From contig CAVVOX010000005.1 in assembly GCA_963749875.1 (NCBI GenBank), positions 62,001 to 126,000 of the forward strand: a DNA stretch of 64,000 nt, given 5' to 3'. A program made the translations under genes and the position numbers. The notes beneath the pieces are model-generated. The model had not been told where the DNA came from, made no database searches, and saw only the letters and a list, made by a program, of their open reading frames with translations. Of this stretch, positions 1 to 9,156 are shown piece by piece. Numbering within the stretch: the stretch's first letter is position 1; every line of letters begins with the position of its first letter. This DNA is from JAHQVI01 sp963749875 (GTDB lineage: Bacteria > Pseudomonadota > Alphaproteobacteria > Rhizobiales > Rhodomicrobiaceae).

Positions 1-1
1 C

Positions 2-1096
2 CTCGCCGCCACGGTGCTCGACGCGCTCGTCGCCCGCGCCAGGGCCGATCCGGAGCGGATCGAGGACGTCATCATGGGCTGCGTCGATCAGGCCGGCGAA
101 CAGGCCGCCAATATTGCGCGTAATGCCGTGCTGGCGTCGAGCCTACCGGAATCGGTCCCGGCGGTTTCGGTCGACCGTCAATGCGGCTCGTCTCAGCAGG
201 CGCTGCATTTCGCAGCCCAGGCGGTGATGTCGGGCGCCATGGACATTGTGATTGCCGCAGGCGTGGAAAGCATGACGCGCGTGCCGATCGGAATGCCCTC
301 CTCGCTGCCGCGCAAGAACGGCTTCGGCTTCTATGTCAGCCCGAACATGGAAAAGCGCTATCCGAATGTAGAGTTCAGCCAGTTCATCGGCGCGGAGATG
401 ATCGCCGAGAAATATGAGCTGTCGAAGGACGCGCTCGATGAATATGCGCTCGGCAGCCATCGGCGGGCGATCGCGGCGACTGAGGCCGGCCGGTTCCATG
501 ACGAGATCGTGCCGGTCGAGGCGCGTGTGCAGGGGGCGGAGACCAGCGGCGAGATGCACACGGTCGATGAAGGCATCCGATTCGACGCCTCGCTTGAAGG
601 CATTCGCGGCGTTAAGCTCATTCAGGAGGGCGGGCGCGTGACCGCTGCATCCGCAAGCCAGATCTGCGACGGGGCGTCCGGCGTCGTGGTCGTCAATGAG
701 CGCGGGCTGAAGATGCTCGGCGTCGAGCCGATGGCGCGCATCGTCCACATGACGGTCATCGGCCATGATCCGGTCATCATGCTGGAAGCGCCGATTCCCG
801 CGACCAAACGTGCGCTCGACAAAGCCGCCATGAGCATCGACGATATCGACCTGTTCGAGGTTAATGAGGCGTTCGCGCCCGTGCCTCTCGCCTGGCTGGA
901 AGAGACCGGCGCGGACCCGGACCGCCTCAACGTCAATGGCGGCGCGATCGCTCTCGGCCATCCGCTTGGCGCGTCGGGCACCAAGCTGACGACGACATTG
1001 GTCTACGCCATGAAGCAGCAGAACAAGCGCATCGGGTTGCAGACCATGTGCGAAGGCGGCGGCCTCGCCAATGTGACGATCTTCGAGCGGCTCTGA
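2..1096 (+). CDS. Thiolase (acetyl-CoA C-acyltransferase), 5' end outside window
   Basis: Thiolase-family enzyme that condenses or cleaves acyl-CoA/acetyl-CoA units in fatty-acid, butanoate or polyhydroxyalkanoate metabolism. The reading frame is open to the left edge, so roughly the first 35-40 residues of a normal ~390-residue thiolase are missing. The nucleophilic Cys lies in VDRQCGSSQQ, the active-site His in GGAIALGHPLGASG, and the second catalytic Cys in TMCEGGG near the C-terminus. The family is clear, but chain-length specificity cannot be read from the sequence. It is followed by a convergent gene on the minus strand, so this is the 3' end of its transcription unit. Confidence 0.93.
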   Translation, partial: LAATVLDALVARARADPERIEDVIMGCVDQAGEQAANIARNAVLASSLPESVPAVSVDRQCGSSQQALHFAAQAVMSGAMDIVIAAGVESMTRVPIGMPSSLPRKNGFGFYVSPNMEKRYPNVEFSQFIGAEMIAEKYELSKDALDEYALGSHRRAIAATEAGRFHDEIVPVEARVQGAETSGEMHTVDEGIRFDASLEGIRGVKLIQEGGRVTAASASQICDGASGVVVVNERGLKMLGVEPMARIVHMTVIGHDPVIMLEAPIPATKRALDKAAMSIDDIDLFEVNEAFAPVPLAWLEETGADPDRLNVNGGAIALGHPLGASGTKLTTTLVYAMKQQNKRIGLQTMCEGGGLANVTIFERL

Positions 1097-1169
1097 GCAG
1101 ATGGCTGCCGTCGGACGACGGTATCGTCCGGCGAGTTGCCGGCCGCGGCCCGCCACCGCCGGGTTCAAA

Positions 1170-2315
1170 TCATACGGATGCGACCCTTGCTGGCCGCGAT
1201 GCCCGCCAGAGCGCGCCAAGTCCGGCGAGGAGAGCGGCAAGCGAGACGAAAAAGCCAAGGATCGGCACGACACCCAGGAGCGCCAGGTTCAGAAGCCCGG
1301 CCACGAGCAGGAGAATCCGTCCGCCGATCGATTTGGGATCGCCCTCGCGATTGAGCAGCCAATCGGAGAGAGCGAAGGCCGAAAGGACGCCCGCCGTCAT
1401 CATCGCCAGCGGAAATGCCAGGAGGGTGAGCAGGCCGACCGGCACGCCGACCACCGTGACCATGATCAAGAGCGCCGCGATCGGCACCAGAATGAGCACG
1501 CCGAGTCCGACGAGCATGGTCCAGCCCGGCTGCGCCCGGATCGTGTCGATGGCGCGTTCGACGAACGGCCTTCCCATGAGCAGCAGAAGAATGCCGAGCA
1601 CGAGTCCAGCTCCGACGCCGAAGAGCACGACGAAGCCGAGCGCGGCAATAACATGCTCACCCTCGATTTTCCGCGGCTGCGGCAACGTCACGGTTTGCCG
1701 TCCGCGCAGCGTCGCGCCCTCTTCGATGACCGGCTCGCTCAGCGTCTCGAAGGTAATCGCCCCGTCGATGACGGCGGTCCGGCCGACCGTGACATTGCGA
1801 GCGCGGACCAGCACATCTCCGGCGATCTGCCCGGTGATCTGGACCGTATCACCGTAAATGGAAACCGGACCCTCGCTGGTTCCCGAGAAAACCACATCCG
1901 CGCCGGCGATCTGCGATGAGCCGCGAATTTGCGTCTGCGGCCCGATCAGCACGCGCGCGCCGGCGGCGTTCAGCTCGTTGCCGACGGTTGCCTGGATGCT
2001 GAGGCGGGCGCCCGCCACATTGGCGTTCTCCGTCGCCTCGCCGCCGAAGGAGACGATGGCGCCCGCCAGATTCATATTGGCCGCTCTGGCATTGACATCG
2101 AGCTCCGCGCCCGCGGCGTTTATGTCCTCGCGGACCGAGCCGCGGATTGAAATGATCGCGCCGATCGCGGAAACATTAGCATGATCGCTCGCAGTCACGT
2201 TGATGCGGGCGCCCATGCGCCAGATGTCGTCGGTTTGCGCAGAGGCTGTCGTCAGACCCGAAAGCAGCCCGAATGCAAGCGCTGCGATCGGCATGAGCCT
2301 GTTTAATGAAAGCAT
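1170..2315 (-). CDS. Bactofilin-like beta-repeat membrane protein
   Basis: Predicted 381-residue exported protein. An N-terminal signal peptide ends near ASAQ. The following ~180 residues form a repetitive run of short beta turns (repeated G-A-x-I and N-x-A-G-A patterns), as in polymer-forming bactofilin-like domains. The C-terminal ~170 residues hold about four hydrophobic helices. The chosen ATG (2315) starts directly at the signal peptide and has an AGGA-type ribosome site; a start 25 codons upstream would bury the signal. Bactofilins usually scaffold the envelope from the cytoplasm. An exported repeat domain fused to membrane helices suggests a surface or periplasmic scaffold, which is inference. 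It appears monocistronic and convergent with the thiolase. Confidence 0.72.
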   Translation of the reverse strand: MLSLNRLMPIAALAFGLLSGLTTASAQTDDIWRMGARINVTASDHANVSAIGAIISIRGSVREDINAAGAELDVNARAANMNLAGAIVSFGGEATENANVAGARLSIQATVGNELNAAGARVLIGPQTQIRGSSQIAGADVVFSGTSEGPVSIYGDTVQITGQIAGDVLVRARNVTVGRTAVIDGAITFETLSEPVIEEGATLRGRQTVTLPQPRKIEGEHVIAALGFVVLFGVGAGLVLGILLLLMGRPFVERAIDTIRAQPGWTMLVGLGVLILVPIAALLIMVTVVGVPVGLLTLLAFPLAMMTAGVLSAFALSDWLLNREGDPKSIGGRILLLVAGLLNLALLGVVPILGFFVSLAALLAGLGALWRASRPARVASV

Positions 2316-2457
2316 CGTCGTCCTGCCCCAATTCATTGACCGTTTGTCAAGAATAGCCGTTCGACGCGATGGGACTTTGACCATCGTCAATGTTTGCGCC
2401 GCCCATTATCGGCGGCATTGATCCGACTTCATCGTGCTTCCGGCAGAGGATGGGACC

Positions 2458-2581
2458 GAGCGCAACGCGCGTCCAGGCATGTCCCCGCGGAGGCGGGGAT
2501 GGACGCGCGTTGCGCTCGTCTTTTGAAATAGATCAACTTGACTTCGTTCAAGTGATGCCACTTGAACGAGGGTTGATCTAG
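2458..2581 (+). repeat. CTAG-bounded double-palindrome repeat, copy 1
   Basis: Copy of the family described in the findings. Palindrome 1 has outer arms GCGCAACG/CGTTGCGC, inner GCGTCC/GGACGC and core CCCCGC/GCGGGG. A linker containing TTTTGAAAT follows, then palindrome 2 with GATCAAC/GTTGATC outer arms. The right edge is CTAG (2578-2581) and supplies the TAG stop of the minus-strand dehydrogenase. The left edge has lost its TA (reads CCGAG). The orientation is palindrome 1 first. Confidence 0.9.
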
Positions 2582-3645
2582 GCCGCCGAGGCTTCCCGTT
2601 CGGCAAACAGCCGGCTATGCGCGATCCGATCGGCTGCTTCGCTTGTTGAGATTCCCTCCGCATCCGCGGCGTTGAACACGGTCAGAAGCGTTTCGCCGAT
2701 TGCGCGTATGCGGCGTGCAACCTCCTCTTTCGGCGCCCCTGTAATTTCCGAGGCGACCTGAATGATTCCGCCCGCATTGATCACATAATCAGGCGCGTAG
2801 AGAATGCCGCGCTGTTGAAGGGTGACGCCATGAGCCGGCGTCGCAAGCTGGTTGTTCGCGGCGCCTGCAATGATTGCGGCTTTGAGGCGCGGAAGCGTTT
2901 CGTCGTTGATGACCGCGCCCAGGGCGCAGGGCGCGAAGACGTCCACATCGGCGGCGTGGATCGCGTCCGTTTCGACGGCTTCGGCACCGAAAGCATTGAC
3001 CGCCGTCTGGACCGCCGGTTGCCTTACATCGGACACGATCAGCGTGGCGCCTGCCTCCGAAAGCAGCCGGGCGAGATTGAGGCCCACATGGCCGAGCCCC
3101 TGGATCGCGACGCGAATGCCCTCGACGGATTGCTGTCCCAGCTTGTACCGCACTGCGGCTTTGATGCCTTCGAAACAGCCCAGCGCCGTACTGGGCGACG
3201 GATCACCGCTTCCGCCGGCGCTTACCGGCAGCCCGATGACGTGCCCCGTCTCCTTCCTGATTTCGACCATATCGGCCACGCTCGTCCCGACATCCTCGGC
3301 CGTCACATAAAGGCCGCCGAGACGGTCAATCGCCCGTCCCATTGCCCGGAGCAGCGCCGGCGACTTCGCGCGCGCCGGATCGGCGATGATGACTGACTTG
3401 CCGCCTCCGAGCGGAAGTCCCGCCATGGCGTTCTTCAACGTCATTCCGCGAGACAAGCGCAGCACATCGGTCAGCGCGGTCCGGTCGTCCGGGTAAGGCA
3501 GGATGCGACAGCCTCCCGCCGCCGGCCCCAGCCTGGTATTGTGAACGGCGATGATCGCTTTCAGGCCGCTCGCGCGATCCCGCGCAAACACGACCCTCTC
3601 GTGATCATCGAAATCGGCGATATCGAAAACCATTTCGCTCATCAT
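2578..3645 (-). CDS. Leucine dehydrogenase-like Glu/Leu/Phe/Val dehydrogenase
   Basis: NAD-dependent amino-acid dehydrogenase (~355 residues) that interconverts branched-chain or aromatic amino acids and 2-oxo acids. The catalytic lysine lies in PLGGGKSVI, the substrate-domain signature is AAGGCRILPY, and the Rossmann motif is IQGLGHVGLN. The length matches leucine dehydrogenases rather than glutamate dehydrogenases (~450). The start is one of three clustered ATGs (3645, 3642 or 3633); the longer frame upstream overlaps the end of the preceding gene. It lies 22 bp downstream of the indolepyruvate oxidoreductase gene and is probably co-transcribed with it. The stop codon TAG is the edge of a repeat element, so this end of the gene was the insertion site. 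Confidence 0.85.
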   Translation of the reverse strand: MMSEMVFDIADFDDHERVVFARDRASGLKAIIAVHNTRLGPAAGGCRILPYPDDRTALTDVLRLSRGMTLKNAMAGLPLGGGKSVIIADPARAKSPALLRAMGRAIDRLGGLYVTAEDVGTSVADMVEIRKETGHVIGLPVSAGGSGDPSPSTALGCFEGIKAAVRYKLGQQSVEGIRVAIQGLGHVGLNLARLLSEAGATLIVSDVRQPAVQTAVNAFGAEAVETDAIHAADVDVFAPCALGAVINDETLPRLKAAIIAGAANNQLATPAHGVTLQQRGILYAPDYVINAGGIIQVASEITGAPKEEVARRIRAIGETLLTVFNAADAEGISTSEAADRIAHSRLFAEREASAA

Positions 3646-3667
3646 CCTGTTGTCGTCGTTTCGTTGA

Positions 3668-6600
3668 TTATTCCGCTGCAATCAGTTTCGGCTCGGTTGC
3701 CCGATCCGGCGTCGCCATACGATCGCAAAACGCATTGGCAAGCCGCCGTTCCGACTGTCGGTAGGCCTCGATGCTCGCGGCCTTGATCGAGCCAAAGCCC
3801 TTGATCTGCATCGGCAGTTCGGCGATCGCAATCGCGACATCGAGATTGGACCGCGAAAGCACGCGAATCAGCGTTTCGATCGTGCCCTCGTAATCATCGA
3901 TGAGCCGGCGCTCGGCGCGGCGTTCCGAGGTCCATCCGAACGGATCGAAGGGCGTGCCGCGCAAGACCTTGAGCCTTGCAAGCAGCTTGAAAGCCGCGAA
4001 GATCCAGGGCCCAAAGGTCATCTTGCGTGGACGGCCGGTCGCCGGATCGGTGCGCGCCAGGAGCGGCGGCGCAAGCAGGACTTTGAGCTTCGGCTTCCCA
4101 TCGAAGCGGGAGGCGAGCTTCGCCTTGAAGTCCGGATCATTATAGAGGCGCGCAACCTCATACTCGTCCTTATACGCCATCAGCTTGAACAGGCTGCGGG
4201 CCACCGCTTCGGTGAGGGCGAGCCGCTGCCCCGGCGATCCGCTCAAGGCGGCCTCGGCGGCGCGGACCTGCCCGACGAGGCGGTGGAAGCGTGCCGCATA
4301 GGCTTCATTCTGATAGGCGGCAAGTTCGCGGCCAAGTCTATCGATCAGCTCGTCCAGCGTCTCGGGAGCCGAAGCAGGCCGCCCGATGGCGAATGTGTTC
4401 AGCGCGTCCGGCTTCGCCATGATCAGGCGTCCGGCATGGAATGCCGCCAGATTGGTTTCGACCGCGACGCCGTTCAATGTGATCGCTTGTTCGATCGCAT
4501 CCAGCGACAAAGGAAAATAACCGCGCTGAAAGGCGAGCCCGACCAGCATCATATTGGCGTAAAGCCTGTCGCCCAGAATGGCTTCGGCGGCGGCGCCGAT
4601 CGGGTGGCTCGTCAGATCGCGCACGGTCTGGCGCAGCCGGATCTCCGGGCGGCTGGTCCGATAGGCTTGCGATCCGTGCAGGATGAAATCAGCAGTCGGA
4701 GCGATATCACTATCGGCGATCGCGACAGTGCGCTCGGGATCGCACAGGCTCAGCCCATCGGCGCTGGCGGCCACGACCAGATCGCCGACAATCACGCAGT
4801 CCGCTCCGCCAGGGGCAATTCGGGCAATCGGCGCTGCCGCGCCAGCCGGGGCGATTGCGAGGTGAGACAGGACCGCGCCGCCCTTCTGCGCCAGGCCGGT
4901 GACATCCAGCGATGCGGCCTGCTTGCCGTCGATGTGGGCCGCCATGGCCAGAATTGCCGAAACGGTCGTGACACCCGTGCCGCCAATGCCGGTCAGCAGG
5001 AGCTTGACCTCCCGCTCGGCGCTCAGGCTCGCAGGGGCGGGCAGGTCCGCGGCGGCGTCGATGATGGCCCGCGGCGCGACGTCCGGCCTCCTCAGCGCTG
5101 CGCTTTCGACCTCGACGAAGGACGGGCAGAAGCCCTTGGCGCAGGAAAAATCCATGTTGCAGGACGACTGATTGATCTGCCGCTTGGTCCCGAAAGGCGT
5201 CTCCAGCGGCTCGATCGAAGCGCAGTTCGACTGAACGCTGCAATCGCCGCAATTTTCGCAAACGCGATCATTAATGAAGAGGCGCTTGGCGGGGGTCGGA
5301 TATTCGCCGCGCTTGCGCCGCCTGCGTTTCTCCGCCGCGCAGGTCTGATCGAAAATGAGCACCGTGACGCCGCCGGTCTCGCGCAGCTCGCGCTGCACCC
5401 GATCAAGCGCGTCGCGAGCGTGGACCGTGACGCCGCGCGCCAGGCCCCGCGCATCGTGGCGCGCCGGATCTTCGGCCACCAGCGCGATGTGCTTCACGCC
5501 TTCGGCGGCAAGCTGATGCGTTATCTCCGCGACGCTGAGCGGCCCATCGACCTTCTGCCCGCCGGTCATCGCAACGGCGTCATTGTAAAGAAGCTTATAG
5601 GTGACGTTCGCTTTCGCGGCCACGGCGGCGCGGATCGCGAGCGATCCCGAATGATGATAGGTCCCGTCGCCGAGATTGACGAAGATATGCGGCGTCCGGG
5701 TGAAGGGCGTCTGACCGAGCCAGGCAACGCCTTCGCCGCCCATTTGGCTGAAGGCGTCGTCCGCGCGCCCATCGACCATTTGCGCCATGATATGACAGCC
5801 GATCCCCGCCATGGCGCGGCTGCCCTCGGGCACTTTGGTCGAGCTGTTATGCGGACATCCCGAGCAGAAATAGGGCGAGCGGGGGCTGGGCGTGGCGAGC
5901 TTCAGGCCGTCACGTTTGCGTTCCTCCAATTTGAGGACCGTCTGTTTCAGCGTGGTTGTGAGTTCCGTCTCGGGCAGCAGCCCCGATAGCGCGATGGCGA
6001 TGTCTTCCGCGTGAAGGTCGCCCGTCTGCGGCAGCAGCGGCCTACCTGCGAGATCGCTCTTGCCGATGATGGCGGGGCGCTTTGCGGCGTCCAGATGATA
6101 AAGCTGATCCTTGAGCTGCATCTCGATCAGAGGCCGTTTGGCTTCGATCACGAAGACCGTCTCCAGGCCGCAGGCGAAGTCCAGCATATCCTCCTTGCAG
6201 AGCGGCCACGGCATCGAAACCTTCATGAGCCGCAGCCCGAGCCGGTCCGCCGCCTTCTCGTCGATGCCGAGCAAGCGCAACGCATCTCTCAGAGCCTGCC
6301 AGTTCTTCCCGCTCGCAATAAGCCCCATCCGCGGCGCCGCGCTGTCCCAGACAATCCGGTTGAGACGGTTATGACGGGCGTAAAGCTGGGCAGCCGGCAG
6401 CTTGAAGAGGCGCAAACGTTCCTCTGCGCCGTGCCGGCTCTGAAGCTTGAGGCCGGCGAGCGTGATATGACGCGGCGATCCGTCATCGGGGGGCACCACG
6501 ATGCCGAGCCGGTCGGGATCGACGGTCACGGTGGCCGATCCGTCCATCGTATCGGCCATCGCGATCATACCAACCCAAAGGCCGGAGAAGCGGGACATGG

Positions 6601-7162
6601 CGATGCCATGCAGCCCGAGATCCAGCACCTCCTGAACGCTGGACGGCGCCAGGACGGGCATTTCCGCGTCGAGGAAGGCGAATTCGCTCTGCGAGGGGAG
6701 CGTGGACGATTTCGCGAGAGGGTCGTCTCCGGCGATCGCGAGCACGCCGCCATGGCGCCAGGTGCCCGTCATATTGGCGTGTTTGAACACGTCGCCTGTC
6801 CGGTCGACGCCGGGCGCCTTGCCGTACCAGAGTCCGAAAACGCCATCGACCGTGGCGCCGGGATGCAGATTGACCTGCTGACTGCCCCAGACGGCGGTTG
6901 CGGCCAGATCCTCATTGATGCCGGGCCGAAAATGAATTTTGCAGGCGTCCAGATATGTCCTGGCGCGGTGCAGCTGCTGGTCGTAGCCGCCCAGCGGCGA
7001 ACCCCGATATCCGGAGATGAAGCCTCCCGTGTTGAGGCCGGCGCGGCGGTCGAGGCGCGCCTGATCGATCGGCAGCCGGACAAGCGCCTGAATCCCGCTC
7101 ATGAGGCAGGAGCCGCGCTCGGCTGCATATTTGTCTTCGAGAGAAATGCGAAGGGCTTTCAT
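3668..7162 (-). CDS. Indolepyruvate ferredoxin oxidoreductase, fused alpha/beta (IorAB type)
   Basis: Single-chain 2-oxo-acid:ferredoxin oxidoreductase (1164 residues) that decarboxylates aryl or branched 2-oxo acids to acyl-CoA. An N-terminal thiamine-diphosphate pyrimidine domain is followed by the TPP-binding segment with GDGTYHHSG near residue 497. A cysteine-rich Fe-S region begins with CENCGDCSVQSNC near residue 637, and the IorB-like gamma domain begins at LLTGIGGTGVTTV near residue 722. The fused architecture is the one seen in proteobacteria. The ATG at 7162 has a GGAG site 7 bases upstream. With the adjoining leucine-dehydrogenase-type enzyme it could deaminate and then oxidise branched or aromatic amino acids. 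A divergent Lrp-type regulator is the likely controller. Confidence 0.93.
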   Translation of the reverse strand: MKALRISLEDKYAAERGSCLMSGIQALVRLPIDQARLDRRAGLNTGGFISGYRGSPLGGYDQQLHRARTYLDACKIHFRPGINEDLAATAVWGSQQVNLHPGATVDGVFGLWYGKAPGVDRTGDVFKHANMTGTWRHGGVLAIAGDDPLAKSSTLPSQSEFAFLDAEMPVLAPSSVQEVLDLGLHGIAMSRFSGLWVGMIAMADTMDGSATVTVDPDRLGIVVPPDDGSPRHITLAGLKLQSRHGAEERLRLFKLPAAQLYARHNRLNRIVWDSAAPRMGLIASGKNWQALRDALRLLGIDEKAADRLGLRLMKVSMPWPLCKEDMLDFACGLETVFVIEAKRPLIEMQLKDQLYHLDAAKRPAIIGKSDLAGRPLLPQTGDLHAEDIAIALSGLLPETELTTTLKQTVLKLEERKRDGLKLATPSPRSPYFCSGCPHNSSTKVPEGSRAMAGIGCHIMAQMVDGRADDAFSQMGGEGVAWLGQTPFTRTPHIFVNLGDGTYHHSGSLAIRAAVAAKANVTYKLLYNDAVAMTGGQKVDGPLSVAEITHQLAAEGVKHIALVAEDPARHDARGLARGVTVHARDALDRVQRELRETGGVTVLIFDQTCAAEKRRRRKRGEYPTPAKRLFINDRVCENCGDCSVQSNCASIEPLETPFGTKRQINQSSCNMDFSCAKGFCPSFVEVESAALRRPDVAPRAIIDAAADLPAPASLSAEREVKLLLTGIGGTGVTTVSAILAMAAHIDGKQAASLDVTGLAQKGGAVLSHLAIAPAGAAAPIARIAPGGADCVIVGDLVVAASADGLSLCDPERTVAIADSDIAPTADFILHGSQAYRTSRPEIRLRQTVRDLTSHPIGAAAEAILGDRLYANMMLVGLAFQRGYFPLSLDAIEQAITLNGVAVETNLAAFHAGRLIMAKPDALNTFAIGRPASAPETLDELIDRLGRELAAYQNEAYAARFHRLVGQVRAAEAALSGSPGQRLALTEAVARSLFKLMAYKDEYEVARLYNDPDFKAKLASRFDGKPKLKVLLAPPLLARTDPATGRPRKMTFGPWIFAAFKLLARLKVLRGTPFDPFGWTSERRAERRLIDDYEGTIETLIRVLSRSNLDVAIAIAELPMQIKGFGSIKAASIEAYRQSERRLANAFCDRMATPDRATEPKLIAAE

Positions 7163-7246
7163 CACGCTTCTCCAAGCTGGTGACGAGCCAAATTCGGATT
7201 GCTTACGACGATAGCCCAGGATTGATGGAATTATTTGCCATTTGGC

Positions 7247-7267
7247 CTCATTCTGCTACAAAATGAG
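7247..7267. promoter_or_regulatory. Candidate Lrp/AsnC operator
   Basis: Dyad CTCATT-N9-AATGAG in the 130-bp intergenic region between the divergent oxidoreductase and Lrp-type genes. The surrounding DNA is AT-rich relative to the window. The position suits a regulator that controls its neighbour and itself. No binding consensus is claimed; this rests on symmetry and location only. Confidence 0.35.
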
Positions 7268-7295
7268 CAACAATTGTGCATGAAAGGCGACTATC

Positions 7296-7763
7296 TTGGA
7301 GAAACTTGATCGTACTGACATCCGGATTCTCGATCAGCTTCAGCAGGACTGCACCCTGTCCATGGCTGAACTGGCGGATCGTGTCGGGCTGAGCTCGTCG
7401 CCATGCTGGCGCCGCGTTCGCCGGCTTCAGGAAACCGGCGTCATCAAACGCCAGGTTGCACAGCTTGACCGCGAAAAGCTTGGCCTGCAGTTTGTCGTGT
7501 ACGTCTATGTGAAGCTCGCCAAGACCAGCCGCGAAAGTCTTGAGAGATTCGAAACCGACGTGCAGCTTTGGCCCGAGGTCGTTCTGTGCGAATTGATGAC
7601 GGGCGCTGCCGATTACCTAATCAAGGTCGTGACCGAGGATGTCCGCAGTTTCGACTATTTTCTGCGGGAGAAGCTGCTCGCCGAAACGGTGGTCGTCGAT
7701 ACGCAGTCGCGCATCGTCGTGCGGACGGTCAAGGATACGATTTGTTTGCCACTTGGGGCGTAG
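7296..7763 (+). CDS. Lrp/AsnC family transcriptional regulator
   Basis: 155-residue regulator with an N-terminal winged helix-turn-helix (about residues 5-60, including LSMAELADRVGLSSSPCWRR) and a C-terminal RAM/ligand-binding domain (about 65-150). The start is TTG, preceded by AAGGCG; the nearby ATG at 7280 opens a frame that stops after nine codons. It is divergent from the indolepyruvate oxidoreductase/dehydrogenase pair. Family members sense amino acids, so control of that pair is the natural inference. Length and domain order are normal. Confidence 0.92.
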   Translation: MEKLDRTDIRILDQLQQDCTLSMAELADRVGLSSSPCWRRVRRLQETGVIKRQVAQLDREKLGLQFVVYVYVKLAKTSRESLERFETDVQLWPEVVLCELMTGAADYLIKVVTEDVRSFDYFLREKLLAETVVVDTQSRIVVRTVKDTICLPLGA

Positions 7764-7878
7764 TCTTTCCCAGAATCGATGCTAGCCATCACTGAGTCTG
7801 GCAGCGTAACATAGAAGAAATGTATACACGCCTTGGCCGGTCCGGTCCGGCGGGCCCTCTTATCACAGAGTCAGAGCA

Positions 7879-9126
7879 ATGATGATTGTTGACGACCCGC
7901 CGATCATTACCCCCAGTTTGACGAGGGTGAGGGATTACGTCGAACTGGTCGGAGAAGAGACCGTCGAACGCATTCTCGAAAAGGCCCGGCGCCTGTCGGA
8001 CCTTCATGTGATCAATATCAATTCGACCTATTATGGCGGCGGGGTCGCCCAGCTCCTCGGTTCGTTGACGCTGCTGATGAATCTCGCCGGAATTCAGACC
8101 GGCTGGCGCGTGATTCAGGGCCGGCCCGACTTCTTCAGCATTACGAAGAAGATGCACAACGCGCTGCAAGGGGCGGAGATCAATCTCACCGATATGAAGA
8201 TGCAGATCTACGAGGAGGTGGCCTACGAGAACGCCCTCCGGAACCATCTCGATCACGACATCGTCATCGTCCACGATCCACAGCCCTTGCCCATCATCGC
8301 CTGCTATCGAAAGAAGGCGCCTTGGGTGTGGCGATGCCATGTCGATCTTACCAATCCGAACCCTGAGCTTTGGAATTACATGATGCCCTTTGTGGAGCAA
8401 TATGACGCCGTCGTGTTGTCCCTGCCGGAATATGCCCAGAAGCTGACCGCGCCCCAGCGTTTCATCATGCCGGCGATCGACCCTTTCTCGACGACCAACA
8501 AGGAGTTGTCGGAGACCGAAATCGACGATCGGCTCGGCATGTATGACATACCGGACGACCTGCCGCTGGTCGTGCAGATCTCGCGCTTCGACAAATGGAA
8601 GGATCCGCAAGGCGTGATCGACGCATTCCGGATCGCGAGAAAACAGGTGGACTGCACGTTGGTTCTCGTCGGCAATGTCGCAACGGACGATCCCGAAGGA
8701 CAGGACGTGTTTGCCTCGGTAGCGGGATCCGAAGAGGAGCGCATCCGAATATTGTCCGTGCAGGATTCCTCGCTGGTCAACGCTCTGCAACGGCGCGCAG
8801 CCGTCGTGCTGCAGAAATCGATCCGCGAGGGATTCGGTCTGACGGTCACGGAGGCGATGTGGAAGGGCACGCCGGTGATCGGCGGCAATGTTGGCGGGAT
8901 CCGGCATCAGATCCAGGATGGAGAAAACGGCTTCCTGATCGACACCGTCGAAGAGGCGGCGGAGCGTATCGTTCAGCTTGTGAAGGATCACGATCTGGGA
9001 ATGCGGATGGGCGAGCGGGCCAAGGAGAGCGTCCGGCAGAACTTCCTGTTGACCCGCCTGATGGAGGACTGGCTCGATCTGATCGGCTCGTTCGAAACGT
9101 ATTTCCAGCTCAAGAGCGGGTCATAG
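7879..9126 (+). CDS. GT4 glycosyltransferase, trehalose synthase (TreT)-like
   Basis: Glycosyltransferase family 4 protein (415 residues) resembling glycosyltransferring trehalose synthases, which join NDP-glucose and glucose. The TreT-type N-terminus is seen as NSTYYGGGVAQLL, followed by FFSITKKMHNALQG and HDPQPLP. The C-terminal GT-B half has KSIREGFGLTVTEAMWKGTP, whose E-x7-E pattern binds the donor. Trehalose production would fit osmoprotection, but the acceptor is not proven. A GC-rich dyad (GCCGG/CCGGC) lies in the upstream gap after the Lrp gene, which suggests a separate transcription unit. It is convergent with the aminotransferase. Confidence 0.85.
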   Translation: MMIVDDPPIITPSLTRVRDYVELVGEETVERILEKARRLSDLHVININSTYYGGGVAQLLGSLTLLMNLAGIQTGWRVIQGRPDFFSITKKMHNALQGAEINLTDMKMQIYEEVAYENALRNHLDHDIVIVHDPQPLPIIACYRKKAPWVWRCHVDLTNPNPELWNYMMPFVEQYDAVVLSLPEYAQKLTAPQRFIMPAIDPFSTTNKELSETEIDDRLGMYDIPDDLPLVVQISRFDKWKDPQGVIDAFRIARKQVDCTLVLVGNVATDDPEGQDVFASVAGSEEERIRILSVQDSSLVNALQRRAAVVLQKSIREGFGLTVTEAMWKGTPVIGGNVGGIRHQIQDGENGFLIDTVEEAAERIVQLVKDHDLGMRMGERAKESVRQNFLLTRLMEDWLDLIGSFETYFQLKSGS

Positions 9127-9156
9127 CCGCGGCAAACGCTTGGCGGGCTCGCGGCT

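Noticed and set aside
143..1273. 376-codon minus-strand frame opposite the thiolase
   Set aside because: Thiolase active-site motifs are on the plus strand; the antisense product is Arg/His-rich noise.
4283..5989. 568-codon open frame antisense to the indolepyruvate oxidoreductase gene
   Set aside because: Its translation is Arg/Gly/Ala-rich with no domain, and the minus-strand gene is unmistakable. Long antisense frames are common in GC-rich DNA.
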